A DNA stretch of 64,000 nt from Diadophis punctatus similis (Eukaryota; Chordata; Lepidosauria; Squamata; Dipsadidae): the NCBI GenBank assembly GCA_023053685.1, contig JALIGW010000001.1, positions 230,380,434 through 230,444,433 of the forward strand, in the 5' to 3' direction. The notes under the pieces are model-generated. The model ran no database searches, had not been told where the DNA came from, and was given only the letters and a program-made list of their open reading frames with translations. Of this stretch, positions 25,277 through 35,071 are shown piece by piece. A program made the translations under genes and the position numbers. The stretch's first letter is position 1, and each line of letters starts with the position of its first letter.

Positions 25277-26013
25277 CAGGTAGTCCTTCGACTTACGACC
25301 AGAATTGAGGCCAAAAATAATGTTGTTAAAGAAGGAAGTTGTGACCCTTTTTACAATCCTTTTGCCATGGATTGTTAAGCAAATCACTACAATTGTTAAA
25401 GTGAATCATGTGGTCATTAAGCGAATTTGGCTCCTCCCCCCCAATTGACTTTGCTTGTCAGAAGTTCCCTCGGAAGATTGCAAATGACAATTCTGACATT
25501 CTGGGATGCTGCAACCATTGTAAATACATGCTGGTTGCCAAGCACCTGAAGTTTGTTCATGTGACTGTGGGGATGCTACAGTGGTCATAAGTGTATGAAC
25601 TGGTCATAAGTCACTTTTTTCAGTGCAATTGTGTCACGATGTGAATATTGTCAGTTGTGAGTCTATGCAGGGTGATGCACCCCTATTCTAAATACTATGG
25701 TACTTCCCAATACAAGCAGAACACGTGATATGATGTTCTGCGCATGTCTACATTCCAATCCACCATTAATCACTTCTGTTATGCCTTCCGACCTGGAAGG
25801 ACGTGTTGCGTAGCAAAGATGTAGTTTATTCAGGATTTATTGTTTTATATTGTTTTGTACTGAAATAAATATTTTCTATTAGACATTTTAACCTCAGTTT
25901 TATTTCTAAGTATTTGAATTCTAAGTAAAAGATCCAATGTCGCCTCTACGGGGGAATGCTCCCCTTAACAAATTGTAACTTAGAATTGTCATTAAATGAA
26001 GTCGAGGACTACA
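25277..26013. mobile_element. TA-flanked MITE (family B), copy 2, split by an LTR
   Basis: Left end CAGGTAGTCCTTCGACTTAC preceded by TA at 25275-25276; right end GAAGTCGAGGACTACAG near 26013. The interior (GGTCATAAGTCACTTTTTT; TTGTAACTTAGAATTGTC) matches the other copies. A 339-bp LTR interrupts it at 25632-25970. Confidence 0.75.
25632..25970 (+). mobile_element. Solo LTR, TSD AATTG
   Basis: A 339-bp segment starting TGTCACGATG and ending CCTTAACA, so it has TG...CA ends. It is flanked by a perfect 5-bp duplication AATTG at 25627-25631 and 25971-25975. It contains AATAAA near 25864, a possible polyadenylation signal, which suggests plus orientation. No internal retroviral or Gypsy sequence is present, so it is a solo LTR left by recombination. 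Whether its parent was an endogenous retrovirus or a Gypsy-type element is not decidable from this. Confidence 0.72.
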
Positions 26014-26244
26014 GATAATAGAAATTTAACATAATTCAAACAAGAATGGTTGCCATACACCCAACACATCATACAGCATGGTAAATAGACTCCTTTACAG
26101 TCTAGCTCTTGAAAAATTATGATTGGAAAAATATGAATTACAAGCAGCTTGAATGGAGAGTTCTTAAGTTCTTAAGTCATTATAACAATTTATTGTTGCA
26201 CATATTCTAACACTGTTTTATATTACAAAGCTATGTATCGTAAA

Positions 26245-26556
26245 CAGAGGTGGGATCTGACCAGTTCTGGAGAACTGGTAGCGGAAATTTTGAGTAGTTT
26301 GGAGAACCGGTAGCAGAAATTTTGAGTAATTTGGAGAACCGGTAAATACCACCTCTGACTGGCCCCGCCCCCATCTATTCTCTGCCTCCCAAATCCCAGC
26401 TGATCAGGAGGAAATGGGGATTTTGCAGTAACCTTCCCCTGGAGTGGGATGGGAATGGAGATTTTACAGTATCCTACGCCCACCAAGCCACGCCATGCCA
26501 CGCCCACCAAGCCACACCCACAGAACCGGTAGTAAAAAAATTGAACCCCACCACTG
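26245..26556. mobile_element. hAT-type MITE, ACCGGT family, TSD ATCGTAAA
   Basis: A 312-bp element from CAGAGGTGGGATCTG to CCCCACCACTG with a perfect 8-bp duplication ATCGTAAA at 26237-26244 and 26557-26564. It has repeats of GGAGAACCGGTAGC...AATTTTGAGTA and CCACGCCCACCAAGCCAC, shared with the copy at 48418. Confidence 0.88.
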
Positions 26557-26564
26557 ATCGTAAA

Positions 26565-27220
26565 GTACTAATACTATAATTTTAAATTTAGAGGTGTGAT
26601 AAAAATATTATGGATGCTTGTCTTGATCTTCAGTCCTATATAAATGAAATCTTTCAAATCTGTTATCACATGGGACAATTCTCCTAAAATTGCATATCAA
26701 GATCATAAGAATGGTGAAAAGGCGACAGGCAGTATGTCACATCCATGGTATTGCCATGGATATATTTAAGAGTCCATATGTAATCTCCAGGTTGGCTCCA
26801 TGCTGTTCTATCTATGTTTCTTAGCTGTGATATAAAAGAATTTAATGCTGATGAGGATTATGAGATTTGAATTCTAATACTTTTGGAGGATGCTTGGCTG
26901 GAGAAAGCTGCCTTAAAATGGATTTATAATCTTGCATTAACCAAATAATGTTATCTGAATGGTATTTCATTTATTTTGCACTGGTTAGATTGGATTTGGT
27001 GCATTGTGTCTAGGACTATGTCCTATACTGTAAATAGGTCATGAAAAAGCTGAAATGAGTTCAAAGAAGAGCTACCCGGATTTTTTTTTAAGAGTATGGA
27101 AATCAAATCCTAGGGTGAAAGGAATTGGGGAATATAAATTTGCAAAAGGTAAGAATAAAGAGAGAAATTATTGGGGTCCATCAATATCATCATCTTCTTT
27201 TAATGATCCCATAATCCCTT
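26565..27220. other. No recognised gene
   Basis: Nothing identified. Confidence 0.4.
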
Positions 27221-27224
27221 GTGG

Positions 27225-27415
27225 GGTGGAGTCTGGGCAACTGAATGGAGCTAGCAGAGTGTTTTAATGATCGGATGCCCTTCCTGTCGCGGAGTTTTGT
27301 TCAACAGATATATTCACAGTGTGCCCAGAGAGAGAAATATCTGCCTCTATCTAGGCTTGAACTCACAGCCTCCTGATTGTGAGGCGAGAGCTCCACTGTA
27401 CCACTGTATTGGAGT
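27225..27415 (-). mobile_element. tRNA-derived SINE, type 3
   Basis: On the minus strand the head reads GTGGTACAGTGGAGCTCTCG (box A-like) and GTGAGTTCAAGCCTAG (box B-like), then the body with GACAGGAAGGGCATCCGATC and a purine tail near 27200. A second copy of the head lies at 29755-29830. Confidence 0.6.
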
Positions 27416-27493
27416 CTATCAATATCTTTGCTGATAAATTTGATAAATAAATCTTAAAGCTCTGAAGGACTTACACATTTTTCATATATATAC

Positions 27494-27626
<133 letters not shown>

Positions 27627-27649
27627 ACACACAAATATGTGTGTGTGTG

Positions 27650-27716
27650 TGTAACATTTTTTGCTGATAAATGAAAATAAAGGGAGACTAGACAGAATAA
27701 AGGGAGACTTGACAGA

Positions 27717-27760
<44 letters not shown>
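27650..27760. repeat. SINE tail fragment plus GT microsatellite
   Basis: GTAACATTTTTTGCTGATAA then ATGAAAATAAAGGGAGACTA, the tail of the SINE at 27958, followed by a short duplication of AATAAAGGGAGACTTGACAG and about 20 GT units. Confidence 0.7.
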
Positions 27761-27815
27761 TCTGAGGTTTATATTATATTACTATAAGAAAAATGTGTAA
27801 GAGGGTTGGTTGACT

Positions 27816-27907
27816 GTGTTGTAACATCTTGATTAGTTGATGGAGTAACATCTTGATTAGTTGATGGAGTTGTTTATATGCAAACTATCAACTAATCAAG
27901 ATGTTAC

Positions 27908-27910
<3 letters not shown>
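27816..27910. repeat. Direct plus inverted 24-bp repeats
   Basis: GTAACATCTTGATTAGTTGA occurs twice in direct orientation (about 27821 and 27845), then its inverse TCAACTAATCAAGATGTTAC follows at about 27888-27907. A stem of about 24 bp can form around TTGTTTATATGCAAACT. Confidence 0.85.
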
Positions 27911-27957
<47 letters not shown>

Positions 27958-27959
<2 letters not shown>

Positions 27960-28115
27960 TAACATTTTTTGCTGATAAATGAAAATGAAGGGAGACTATT
28001 ATAGATCCATTTCGAGCTATTCAGCTCTCATCAGATAGCCATACCCTTACTGGGATTTGAACCTGGGCAGTCTGCCTGTAAGGCAGCAGCTTTAACTTCT
28101 AGGCCACAGGCTCTC
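27958..28115 (-). mobile_element. tRNA-derived SINE, type 4
   Basis: On the minus strand: GTGGCCTAGAAGTTAAAGC (box A-like), GGTTCAAATCC (box B, a good match), then a body ending TCTCCCTTCATTTTCATTTA and TCAGCAAAAAATGTTAC, directly followed by an AC microsatellite. Partial tail copies at 27655 and 28357 also adjoin microsatellite. Confidence 0.7.
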
Positions 28116-28189
28116 TTCCCTTATCAGCTCTTCATCAGGAAAGGGTTATATATGTTTTTTTGTCAAATATATTCTGTCGAATATATATC

Positions 28190-28208
28190 GAATATATATA
28201 TGTATATA

Positions 28209-28248
<40 letters not shown>

Positions 28249-28262
28249 TGTGTGTGTATATG

Positions 28263-28355
<93 letters not shown>
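28190..28355. repeat. TG/TA compound microsatellite
   Basis: TATATG and TG repeats to about 28258, then about 40 TA units to 28355. Confidence 0.95.
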
Positions 28356-28356
<1 letters not shown>

Positions 28357-28358
<2 letters not shown>

Positions 28359-28430
28359 TTTTTGCTGATAAATGAAAATAAAGGGAGACTATTATAGATC
28401 TCCCTTTATTTTCATTTATCAGCAAAAAAT
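28357..28430. repeat. Perfect 32-bp inverted repeat of SINE tail
   Basis: Left arm 28357-28388 (ATTTTTTGCTGATAAATGAA...) and right arm 28399-28430 are exact reverse complements, separated by CTATTATAGA. Each arm is the tail of the type 4 SINE. Confidence 0.9.
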
Positions 28431-29424
28431 CCTATATATTAGTATAAGAAAAATGTGTAAGTCCTTCACAGCTTTAATTCCAAGTAAATTTCAAAAAGCA
28501 TTAGCCTCCAAGGAATACTCAAATATCAAAACACAAACCATAAGGGGCGGGGAGTCTCACAGTTTGTATCAGTTCCATTCTCAATGCTATCATAAAAAGT
28601 TAGATTTAAATGGATTTTCTAAAGCTCAGTCTGATGGAAACTAATCAGATGCTAAGTGGGATCTGACTAGTTTCCACCAGACTAGTGGACTATTATTGTA
28701 AGCTGTTGCAATACTATTGCAAAGAAGGGAAGCTACAACTGAGAGCCTGAACATGACAGCCCCAAAGAGAAGTCTACTCTTCCTGGTGTTACTGAGTGAA
28801 CAGAAGTCTCTGGGAGAAAATAGTCCCATAGATAGGCAGTTCTATATAAGGCTCTAAACCAGCACCATGAATGACACAGAGGGAAGAGTTGTTAGAAATA
28901 AGAGAAATGGAGCTAGACCTTCTCTTAAGATGTTGTCAGGCTCTAAAAACCAAGAAAGACACACTGAGGTTCTTCTAAGCAGTTACCTTCATGGTTCTTC
29001 ACCTGTAGACAGAAATCTTGCCAAACTAAAGCAAACTATTTGCATCATTAAAGATATAGTCTAAGAACTCCTAAGGAGGACCTGTCTTAATTCTATTCCT
29101 CCCAACCAAACTAGCTAAACTTCACTATCCCTTCACTGTCTCTGGAATGCACTTCCTGCTAGGAATCCAGATTACATTCCACCACAGATGTTCTCTTTTA
29201 ACCAGGGTTTATTTGTAAGCTGGGTGTACATAAAAGGAAATGGGTTGGAGAGAATAGCAGTGGGACTTTTCTGCTGGACTTCAGTGGCCGCACTGAAGCC
29301 AAGAAGCCAAAATGGCTTCTGAGGATAATTGCTAAAGTCCAATTACCACCCCCATCTTGAATTTTTAGTGCTTGAAGTAGACCAATCACTACCTCAATTG
29401 TTCCCAGAGCCAGAAATAATCTAT
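28431..29424. other. No recognised gene
   Basis: Unique-looking sequence. Nothing identified. Confidence 0.4.
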
Positions 29425-30420
29425 GCCATATTTTTCGGAGTATAGGATGCACCTTTTTACCCTCAAAAAGAGGGTGAAAACCTGGGTGCGTCTTATACAC
29501 CGAATGCAGCCCCACCCAGCCACCCCCACCCTTTGGCATCTGCCTGCCAGCAATTTACCTCTTTGCAGCAAACAGGGCAAAGCACAAGAAGAGCACAAGA
29601 AGAGATAAACTGCTCCCGATCTACAGCTGACGGAGGCTTGCAAGCCACGTGGTAAAATGAAACTAACTACGGTGGCTGTAATGAGACAAAATGCTGGGAG
29701 ATAAACTGCTGGCAATATTAGGCTGCTGAAATCAAATGGAGGCAAGCTATAGCTGCTATGGCTAAGAGGTACAGCTCTTGCCTCACAATCAGGAGGTTGT
29801 GAGTTCTATCCTAGGTAGAGGCAGATTCTGTTAATATGTTACTTTGTTAAATGTTTGTAGAGTGTTCAAATTATTAGACTTATTTTTTAAAGACTGCTTT
29901 ATTATTGTTCTAGACAACTTAACAAAATGAAGAAGCTTTTTAAAATAAATGCTTGCTCTGGAGAGGCCTAGTGCTATTGTATCTTCTTTTAAATAGCAGA
30001 GAATACTTCCAGAAAGCCACATCAATTTTAAAGATCTGTAAAAGTATAATCTGAAATGTCCTGTTTTAGTATTAAGTATTAGTATTAAGTATTAGTATTA
30101 AAAGAAGGCAGCTGAGAAACCCTGACTAGTCATGTTTGGAGTAGATCTATTTAAATAATTGGGAGGAGTTAGTGTGATTACATTTAAGAAAACTTTCTGG
30201 GATTAATATACTGCCATAAATGTACATTTCTCCAATTCTTTGCCATTTCTATGGGTCAGGCACACATGCACAGAAATACACAGCAAACAGTGTATATCAT
30301 CTGTGCTGTTTGCTGTTTGCCAGATTGCTGGGAGGCAGAGGCCTTTTTTCCTTGTTTTCCTCCCCAAAACTAAGGTGCGTCTTATACTCCGGTGCGTCTT
30401 ATACTCCGAAAAATACGGTA
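29425..30420. mobile_element. TIR DNA element (family A), copy 2
   Basis: About 1 kb. Left end TGCCATATTTTTCGGAGTAT, right end ACTCCGAAAAATACGGTA, matching the copy at 1391. The terminal motif GGTGCGTCTTATACTCC is present twice in tandem at the right end. The interior includes AGCAAACAGGGCAAAGCAC and, near the right end, CTTGTTTTCCTCCCCAAAAC. A type 3 SINE is embedded at 29755-29830. The two ends could also be separate copies brought together; the inverted ends favour one element. Confidence 0.6.
29755..29830 (+). mobile_element. tRNA-derived SINE head, type 3
   Basis: TATGGCTAAGAGGTACAGC (box A-like) and GAGGTTGTGAGTTCTATCC (box B-like), closely matching the minus-strand copy at 27225-27415. 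The tail is short or lost. Confidence 0.6.
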
Positions 30421-31039
30421 ATTAAATTGGTTGCTGTCTGACAGTCACCAGCAAAGGTCTACTGTCACTGTATTTTTTCTCTCTGTCCGTTTGGGAGGAG
30501 GACAGACATAATAAAAAGAGGAACAGTGTTTTTCCTGCTGACAAAGTACATTTAGTTCATTTTACATGCAAACAGGTAGGCCAATATTAATATTTTTCTT
30601 TGATACAATATTTTATAGAGCTGCTTACTTTAAGCATATGATATTTGCCAGTATGTTTTGGCAGAAATGCTTTATGATGTGTTGTTTTAGTGCAAATGAC
30701 ATAGATAATTACATTTATGAGTTCCTGTCTACATGCTTAGTTACCTCTTTCCAGATTATTCCTGTTTAATTTCTGCATTAACTCTAGCACATTATCACTC
30801 TGTTTTTTTCGTTATGAACAATAAAGGGCTGGGAGAAAGAGCTGAATTTTCCCACTAAGTATTCTTGAGAATACATCCTTTGCCTTTATTTATTAAACGG
30901 ATTCTTACAAGAAGTATAAAACAGTAGCATAGAAAGTAAGGCTACAATGCATACAGATTATGAATTATAATCATAGTTTTAAATTTCCACAACAGATACA
31001 TTTTGCTCTTTTGGGGAAGATGCACAGCACTGATGATGG
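30421..31039. other. No recognised gene
   Basis: AT-rich; nothing identified. Confidence 0.4.
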
Positions 31040-31070
31040 AGGGGGGGAGGGAGGGAGGGAGGGAGGGAGG

Positions 31071-31105
<35 letters not shown>

Positions 31106-31160
31106 AGGGAGAGGGAGAGGGAGAGGGAGAGGGAGAGGAAACAGAGAGACAGAGAGACAG
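31040..31160. repeat. GGGA / GA / GGGAGA purine microsatellite
   Basis: Compound purine tract: GGGA units, then GA, then seven or more GGGAGA units, then ACAGAGAG repeats. Reading frames across it are artefacts. Confidence 0.95.
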
Positions 31161-31623
31161 AGAATAGTCATAGAAAGGTTGGAAATAGGATTAATAGTGG
31201 CTTTGGTATACGTCATTTTGAATTGTTCCTTATGGAAGGGAGAAAGAACCCTCTCTCTTTCTGCTGCAATGGTGAAAGAAAACATTTTGTGGTTCCCCAA
31301 GAAGCAAGCTTCTTCTCCAAAATAGTACAAAACAGTTCAGTGGAGGAAGCTGGGGCATTTAAGGAAATTGGATCTGATGCAAGGCAGCCCATTTGTATCC
31401 ATTTATCCAGATGCTCCGAGTGCTTAATTTAACAAAGAAATAATGCAGATATCAGCAAAAGAAAACCAGCATAATTCAGAATTGCTATAAAGCAAGTCAA
31501 TAGAAATATGTTCTTTTTTATTTTGTCTGAAGCTGACATCCTCTTTATTGTTTATTTTCCAATGAAATCACTGAGATTTTAACAGCATAATTATGAGGAG
31601 AAAATGGTGCCATACTTTTCAGT

Positions 31624-32024
31624 GCATGTAGTCCATGACTTACAATTTAGTTCATTTAGTGACTGTTCAAAGTTACAACGGCACTGAAAAAAGTGACTTA
31701 TGACCATTTTTCACACTTTATGACTGTTGCGGCATCCCCATGGTCAAGTGATCAAACGTCAGACATTTGGTAACTGACCCATATTTATGACAGTTGCAAT
31801 GTCCCAGGGTCATGTGATGACCTTTTGTGACCTTCTGACAAGCAAAGTCAATGGGGAAGCCAGATTCACTTAAAAACCATGTTACTAACTTAACAACTGC
31901 AGCGATTCACTTATTAACTGTGGCAAGAAAGGTCACAAAATGGGGCAAAACTCACTTCACAAATGTCTTCCTTAGCAATAGAAATCTTGGGCTCAATTGT
32001 GATCATAAGTTGAGGACTAAGTGC
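31624..32024. mobile_element. TA-flanked MITE family B, copy 3 (inverted)
   Basis: Starts near CATGTAGTCCATGACTTAC and ends TAAGTTGAGGACTAAGTG. The order of internal motifs (TTCAAAGTTACAACGGCACT first, GATTCACTTATTAACTGTGG later) is the reverse of the copy at 39374, so it is inserted in the opposite orientation. TA flanks are not preserved. Confidence 0.72.
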
Positions 32025-32318
32025 ATTTGTATTAATGACTTGGTTTATGAGAAAGAAAGAATACTTACTGGATCCTCAGATGACTATCGTTGAATAGGAC
32101 TATTGATACCCAGGACCAAACTGTGAGTCTAGATCCCAGGTTGGGGGCTTGGGATGTCACCAACTATTTAGAAGCGGTAACACATTTATTTTAAACATGA
32201 TTTGTCTTGCACGAGAAGAGTAAGAACACTGTTAAAACTTGTTCTAGAAATTCCTTGCTTTGCCTGCTGAAAAAGCTGTAGATATTGCAAAAGTTGAGCA
32301 TCCCTGGTATGATAGAAC

Positions 32319-32526
32319 CGTAGGGGCGCAGTGGTTAGATCACAGGCTAATTCTGCCAACTGCCAACAGTTTGATTCTCACTGGCTCAGGGTTGACTCAG
32401 TCTTCCATCCTTCTGAGGTCAGTAAAATGAGGACCCAGATTGTTGGGGGCCATATGCTGACTCTGTAAACTGCTTAGAGAGGCCTGTAAAGCACTATGAA
32501 GCGGTATATAAGTCTAAGTACTAAGT
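32319..32526 (+). mobile_element. tRNA-derived SINE, type 1
   Basis: Begins GTAGGGGCGCAGTGGTTAG, body includes GTTGACTCAGTCTTCCATCC and AATGAGGACCCAGATTGTTG, and ends GCGGTATATAAGTCTAAGTA. This is the only plus-strand copy; minus copies are at 40882, 52867, 59084 and 63103. Confidence 0.8.
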
Positions 32527-32823
32527 GCTAGTTCTATAATAGAGTTTGAAATCTAATGATTAAAAGTGAGTTAGATAAGTATTTCTTGCCCAGGTCTAAT
32601 CACAGTGAAATTATTAGATTTATTCATTTGGGTCATACAAATTCACTTATCATTTCAGGGTCTCAGGCCTACAAATCTTGAAAGCTGGTCCCATAGAACA
32701 CAGAAATGAAATTCAAAGCAATCTTGATGGTAGAGAAATGCCTGCAAATTACCAATGAAATTTCTTGGGGGGGGAAGGAAAAATCTTGATGGAAGACAAA
32801 GGAACGTAGCATACAGTATAGAG

Positions 32824-33173
32824 CAGGGATGTCAAACTCAAGGTCTGGAGGCCAGATCCGACCCACGGGGTGCTTAGATCTGGCCCGTGGGGCTGCCCTA
32901 GAAACAGCGAAGGACCAGCCCGCAGTGCCTCTACCAGTGAAAAAGGAGCTCGGGAGTGCCGCGGGTGGCTCTCTGGAGTTCCGTTTTCACTGGCAGAGGG
33001 TTGCAGGAGGCCATTGCAGCCAAAAACGGAGCTTGAGAGCCCATTTTCACTGGCAGAGCACTCAGGCCACCACAGGCGCCCTCAACATGAGTGATGTTGA
33101 GCTCCACCCTGGCCCCCCGAGGTCAAACACAACCCTGATGTGGCCCTCAATGAAATTGAGTATGATACCCCTA
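32824..33173. mobile_element. hAT-type element, GTGTCAAACT family, TSD GTATAGAG
   Basis: A 350-bp element from CAGGGATGTCAAACTCAAGG to ATGATACCCCTA with a perfect 8-bp duplication GTATAGAG at 32816-32823 and 33174-33181. The interior is GC-rich, with a partial tandem duplication around TTTTCACTGGCAGAG. Confidence 0.87.
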
Positions 33174-33279
33174 GTATAGAGGAAGGAGGATATGCTCAGT
33201 ATGCCTGACTTGACAATGCTACTTGTACACAAAATATTGGCATTCTGGTGGTCTGCTACCTAAATATGAGGCATTAATA

Positions 33280-33590
33280 AAAATACTTTTTTTTAAATGA
33301 ACATAATTTTTTTTAAAAAAATTAACTTTTATTAAAAAGTTTTTTACAAGGTACAAAATACAAATCGAAAGAAAAATGGAAATTCAACAGGTAAATGTGA
33401 TAAGTAAATAGAAAAGAAATGAAATAAATAGACAACGAAGAAAATAAAAAGAAAAAACATAAAGAAGCAGCTTCTGATCTTTATAGCTGTTATAAATGCA
33501 TTCATATTTTATCCTCCCTAAGATTTCATCGTGGCTCCTTTCTTTCCATATTCTTCCCTTTCTCATCATCAAATCCCTAAATCACAAATT
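33280..33590 (-). mobile_element. Probable L1-type 3' end fragment
   Basis: Begins on the plus strand with T runs and AACTTTTATTAAAAAGTTTT, then ACAAGGTACAAAATACAAAT, resembling the 3' end of the L1 element at 53248. No coding part. Weak call. Confidence 0.4.
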
Positions 33591-33834
33591 CTTTTTTGTT
33601 TGTTTGTTACTGTTGTTGTTTTCAGCAAAAAGCCCATAAGGAGTTTCTAGCTACTGACATTTAAAAAAAACAAACAAATATAATTTCCAGATAATTATTC
33701 TACTTTATTCTGCATTTGATCTCTGTTTTAAACTATGTGTCAAATTCTGAGCTCCATAGTTTAACAATAGACTGAGAGAATAGCAGTGGGAATCATAAGG
33801 GAATTACAAACCAAGCCATCTAAGAAAAGAAAAG

Positions 33835-34150
33835 ATTGAGAAAGCTGGATATGCTTAGCCTTAAGAAGGCTGACCGAGCAGGTAATGTTCACCCAGCAGT
33901 TGAAATACTTGAAAGGATGTCACAGACCATAGAATGTAAAATAATGGCTTTAAGTTACTGGAATACCATTCCCCAGGGGGCCTGTTCAACCCCATCCCTG
34001 CTTGGCTTTAGAAAGGCATTTAGAAAAACCTAGTTTTTCAAACAGGCTAAAGGTGTTTGGTGATCCACTGAATGATGCCTGATGATGAGTGGCTGGAACT
34101 ATTTTTATATATTTCCCCATAGCATTATTTGATTTGTATATCGAGTTTTT
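33835..34150 (+). pseudogene. LINE C-terminal/3' fragment (L2 or CR1 group)
   Basis: Contains CTGGATATGCTTAGCCTTAA, then a frame with WNTIPQGACSTPSLLGFRKA, the end motif of L2/CR1-group proteins (compare WNQLPPEIR in the element at 22.2 kb), then a 3' UTR. Truncated at both ends. Confidence 0.5.
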
Positions 34151-34647
34151 TCTGTTTAGCAGTCATATGAGTCCAATATAAGGTGACCAGACGTCCCGAT
34201 TTAGACGGGACAGACCCGCTTTTTCAGCATTTGTCCCGCGTCCCGCCCGCCCTCTAAAAAGTCCCGATTTCTTGAAAGAATGCCCGACTAGGGCATTCTT
34301 TCAAAAAATCGGCCTGAAAGGCAGCAGGCCTCTCAGCTTGGGCCGGCCGTGGCCGGCGTTGGCGGCGGGCGGGCGTCCCGCGTTGTCGACTCCTCCGGCG
34401 GCGGCTGGAAGCTGGGGGGAGGGGGAAGGGAGGCTGCTCCTCCTCTCCTTCCCCCGCCCCATCCCTAGCCCCGCCCTCGGAGGCGCCGCTGCTGTTGGGA
34501 GGGGTGAGGGACGAGGAGCCGTCGCCGCTTTGAATTTACGTCACGAGCGGCGCAAACAGCCCTTCCTCGTCCCCCTCCCCTTTCTTCCCCCCGTCGCCTC
34601 GCTGCCGCCGTTGCTCTGGGGCCGGGCGGGCGACCGGGAGACCGCGG

Positions 34648-34905
34648 CGCTTGGATGCTTGGAGCAGGTAAGCTGCCGGCTGCGTCCTTTCCCCGTCTCC
34701 CGCCTCCCGTTCGTTGCTTGCCAGCCCGGCCGAAGGGAAGGCGGGAGGCGAGGAAAGGCCTTCGGGAGGCCGCCTTCCTTTCGGGAGGCCTTTCCTCGCC
34801 TCCCACCTTCCCTTCGGCCGGGCTGGCAAGCAACGAACGGGAGGTGGGAGACGGGGAAAGGACGCAGCCGGCAGCTTACCTGTCGCGAGCTGCAGGCATC
34901 CAAGC
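34648..34905. repeat. Large inverted repeat (hairpin) in GC-rich element
   Basis: Left arm from CAGGTAAGCTGCCGGCTGCG (34665) and right arm ending CGCAGCCGGCAGCTTACCTG (34882) are reverse complements over about 100 bp each; weaker pairing extends to 34648 and 34905. The loop is near CCTTCGGGAGGCCGCC at about 34775. Confidence 0.88.
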
Positions 34906-34960
34906 GCCCTCCCGCTTCCCCCCCTCTCCCCCCCACCTCACCTGGACGCCGACATTTGCT

Positions 34961-35012
34961 GTTTTGCCCTCTGCGCATGCGCAGCGTTCTGCGCATGCGC
35001 AGAGGGCAAAAC
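34961..35012. promoter_or_regulatory. Palindromic pair of NRF1-type sites
   Basis: TGCGCATGCGCA occurs at 34972-34983 and 34990-35001, inside a larger inverted repeat beginning GTTTTGCCCTCTGCGCATGC. The motif fits the known NRF1 binding consensus (YGCGCAYGCGCR). Activity is not shown. Confidence 0.55.
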
Positions 35013-35071
35013 AAATGGCGGCGCCCAGGCGCCCCCCCCCGTCCCGCTTAAAAATAAAAAAATCTGGTCAC

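Larger units (their letters stand above)
34183..35071. mobile_element. GC-rich inverted-repeat element
   Basis: An 889-bp island of very high GC and CpG in AT-rich surroundings. The outer ends GTGACCAGA and TCTGGTCAC are inverse. Just inside, CGTCCCGATTT on the left has a counterpart CCCGTCCCGCTTAAAAAT on the right. It holds a large internal hairpin (34648-34905) and a palindromic pair of CATGCGCA sites. Long open frames across it (up to 259 codons) are a consequence of GC content and lack any domain. No TSD found, so the mobile nature is inferred from ends and composition. Confidence 0.6.

Noticed and set aside
28030..28115. tRNA gene
   Set aside because: Boxes A and B are recognisable but the cloverleaf is incomplete and the segment continues into a SINE body and tail.
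30960..31330. Arginine/glutamate-rich and proline/leucine-rich proteins
   Set aside because: Translations of the GA-rich microsatellite on both strands.
34272..35051. 259-codon open frame
   Set aside because: It follows from high GC in an inverted-repeat element; several overlapping frames on both strands are open and none has a domain.
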